Shown in pieces: positions 61,660 through 64,000 of a DNA stretch of 64,000 bases. Each line of letters starts with the position of its first letter. Position 1 is the first letter of the stretch. Source of the stretch: Bedellia somnulentella (lineage: Eukaryota > Arthropoda > Insecta > Lepidoptera > Bedelliidae); assembly GCA_963576735.1 (NCBI GenBank), contig OY755184.1, positions 1,674,001 to 1,738,000 of the forward strand, in the 5' to 3' direction. Both the position numbers and the translations under genes were made by a program. Under the pieces are notes generated by a model. It ran no database searches, was not told where the DNA came from, and saw nothing but the letters and a program-made list of their open reading frames with translations.

Positions 61660-61915
61660 CATACATACATAATCACGGCTATAAATCCCTAGAAAGGGTA
61701 ACCAGACCTTCGAAATAAGAAATTCTTCAGCCACTTTTGCAATTTGAGGGGAAAAAAATGTAAAATAAGGTAAAATAAAGATTGTAGTACAGGTTCTTGG
61801 TAATGGGTCTCCAACCGCATCACCCAAAAATCCTTTAAAAAGCCCCAATACCCTTAGTTGCCTCTTACGATCACCCATAGGAAGAAATGGGGCAGTGCTA
61901 TTCTAAGCCGACACT
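61660..61915 (-). repeat. REP-B, complete, reverse
   Basis: ACATACATACATAATCACGG to TATTCTAAGCCGACACTGC. Confidence 0.85.
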
Positions 61916-64000
61916 GCTAAAATTAACTACTAAATCAGAAAATCTATTCATTTAATCTATAATAAGAAGAACAACTGCAATAGGCTGTTCAGGTGGAGTT
62001 GCAAATGTCAATGAGTAGAGCTCTTTTTATTTAAACACATTCTTTTAGAATTTCTATCTAAACGCGTTATTATTTTGTTGAAAATTTAAGAAAAAGAATA
62101 TTTTCCGCTTGCAACACTGACATGGCGGCGTATAAAAATTCATAATGTACACAAAACAAAATAGCTTTGAATCATCGAAAATATGTGGAAATAAACAATA
62201 GTAACCGGTAAAACGTGTTTCCCAGTCCTTTAATTTTGATATTTACTCTATTTCGACAAGTTGGAAGTACGCAAGTCTTCATTTTTTTTTGTGGAGCTGT
62301 TTTGGCTTGTCAAGCAAAGCTTTGCAAAGCTTCTAACCGACTGAGTGCGGGTGCGTTGCGTTGATATGCAAGAGAAACCAATGAAATAGGACTATCGATG
62401 TGGCCGTGAGCGGATTCTGGGTACTCTTTATTATTCTATGCTACACAACTACAGAAATATCACCTAGATAATTTTTGACGTTCTCTACATCTACGTAGTT
62501 GTTAGTCGGCAATTCTGTCGGCACCAGTTAGCTTTTAGAATAACACCAAAATGTATAAATAAATGTCGCATTTCTTACGTTCGTACATCTTTTCGTATAT
62601 ACTCGCATAAATTTGCCCCCAATAGTATCTGCGTAACCAAATCGAAATTAATTCAACTATTTCCTCATTGACAATTGCAATCTATCTTAGTTTAAGTAAT
62701 GTGGTCGCGGTAATCTTTGACTTTCGGCAGTTAGGAATCAAAGCGAGGTAAGGGGGTTCCGTAAAGTACTCTATTTATACCTACGCATGTATAAAGTTAT
62801 GCCGAAATTTCGGTATCATATGATAGTCATACGATACTACTCGCGGTTCACCGAAAAATTAAAATATAATACAAGAAAATACTTATGAAGTTTCCTAGTA
62901 GAAAAGTAATTGAAAAAAAATATTGGAATTATATATGTTTATAAGCGACATGATAGTCCAGTGGGTAGAACACCCGCCCGAAAAACAGAAGGGCGTGAGT
63001 TCCAATCCTGGGACGGGCCTACACCAATTTGTCTTTTCTAAAGTCATATGTGTGGTTAATTTATCATGGTTGCTAACGGTGAGGAAACCCACATGGCTGA
63101 GTTGTACTTAGTCGTGTGACAGTGTATTCGTTCAAAACGGCGATAGGCCTGCCCCCTATCACGTGAGTACACTGTCTAAGCAAAACGTGGGTACCTTCTC
63201 TGGAAACTAGATGGCGCTTGCCATGTGAGTTCAGGAGTATTGGTGCCACTGCCAACCCCTTCGGGGATAAACGGCGTGAACGTTTATGTTATGTTATGTT
63301 ATATGTTTATATTTGGATCTAGCAAAAAATATATGTCCTGACTTTAAAAAATGCTTTTTAATTCAAATAAAATTTTTCATAATACTTATTTTACTTTTAC
63401 TATTTACTTACTTATTTTTTATATAAGGGATTTATAGCCGTGAGTATATTTATGTATGTACAAAAAACAAAAATTTGTCGATAAATATACATAAAGCAAA
63501 AAACTACTAAGTAAATAATTATGTTTAAAAACTTGAAACTTTACGAGCTGAAAAGATGATAATATATAGAAATATAAGAACCGGCAATAATTCAGTAATA
63601 AGTGCACTTTACATATAATATATCATACATAACAGCTTTTCATTGTTAGTAAACATTTTATTGCTTTGCCAAGTGTTATTTCACTGTTAATTACATCATT
63701 TCCACACCAAGCCAAATAAGAAAGTCTTCATTTTGTAATCATCGTCTTATGTTGAAGTCATATTATAGTCTCTTCAAATAAATCAGAAAGTTTCCCATAT
63801 ATTGATGGTAGGCTTTCTATATTCAGTCTACCCTTCTATTTCCAACGGTGATGTATGTCACTGTACCATCTGTATTAGTAGACTGTATTATTAGACGTGG
63901 CAGTGCAGTAACTACTCGACTGATGACAGACAGACATGCCAGAACTATCGCGGCAAGTTTTTTTGTTGCAGCGGACATCACGACTTTATGAAATGTTCTT
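61916..64000. other. No gene recognised outside the SINE at 62944
   Basis: AT-rich. A remnant of the REP-B end (GGGATTTATAGCCGTGAGTA) lies at 63427-63452. No exon recognised. Confidence 0.45.
62944..63300 (+). mobile_element. SINE-A, full length, young
   Basis: Almost the same sequence as the copy at 17695, including the variant block GTACCTTCTCTGGAAACTAG; lacks a short stretch (GGAAAACATCGTGA) in the body. An 11-bp duplication ATATGTTTATA lies at 62933-62943 and 63301-63311. Confidence 0.92.

Overview
The window is eukaryotic, AT-rich nuclear DNA from an insect, most likely a moth or butterfly. Two host genes have multi-exon structures with GT-AG introns. They sit in a dense bed of transposable elements: tRNA-headed SINEs, Jockey-like and RTE-like LINEs, mariner, Harbinger-type elements and MITEs, and a P-like element. 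The repeat style and protein fragments resemble Lepidoptera, but I cannot name the species from sequence alone. There are two runs of exactly 200 N (22046-22245 and 53797-53996), which look like fixed-size assembly gaps of unknown true length.

Left part, plus strand (8059-24427): the ortholog of Mio/MIOS, the WD40 and zinc-ribbon subunit of the GATOR2 complex that signals amino-acid status to TORC1. Six N-terminal exons splice in frame and match the beta-propeller. A seventh is doubtful in frame. The last two exons encode the C-terminal zinc ribbon. The region encoding the middle of the protein was not found and may lie in the first gap. The penultimate exon, with its donor site and a bit of intron, is present in 17 near-identical 115-bp tandem units (22285-24237). 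This is the most striking feature of the window. The introns carry an RTE-like LINE, an inverted SINE pair, a Harbinger-type element and many short repeats.

Centre (about 24.4-47.9 kb): a transposon nest between the two convergent genes. A 5'-truncated Jockey-like LINE (27143-34565) is flanked by a 10-bp duplication and was itself hit by a mariner element (TA duplication) and by an RTE-like LINE encoding endonuclease, reverse transcriptase and a zinc finger (11-bp duplication). An old paralogous stretch at 46.1 kb preserves the empty site. Next come three tandem 3' fragments of another LINE. At 40005-43834 lies a P-element-like transposon with 23-bp terminal inverted repeats, an 8-bp target duplication and a THAP-domain first and second exon. 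It contains further insertions.

Right part, minus strand (60005 down to 47900): a class IIa histone deacetylase (HDAC4 family). Twelve exons were located, covering the glutamine-rich N-terminal region, MEF2-binding helix, a 14-3-3 site and the whole deacetylase domain. The exon(s) joining the N-terminal half to the catalytic half are missing; that intron holds two LINE fragments and the second gap. The first exons upstream of 60005 were not found.
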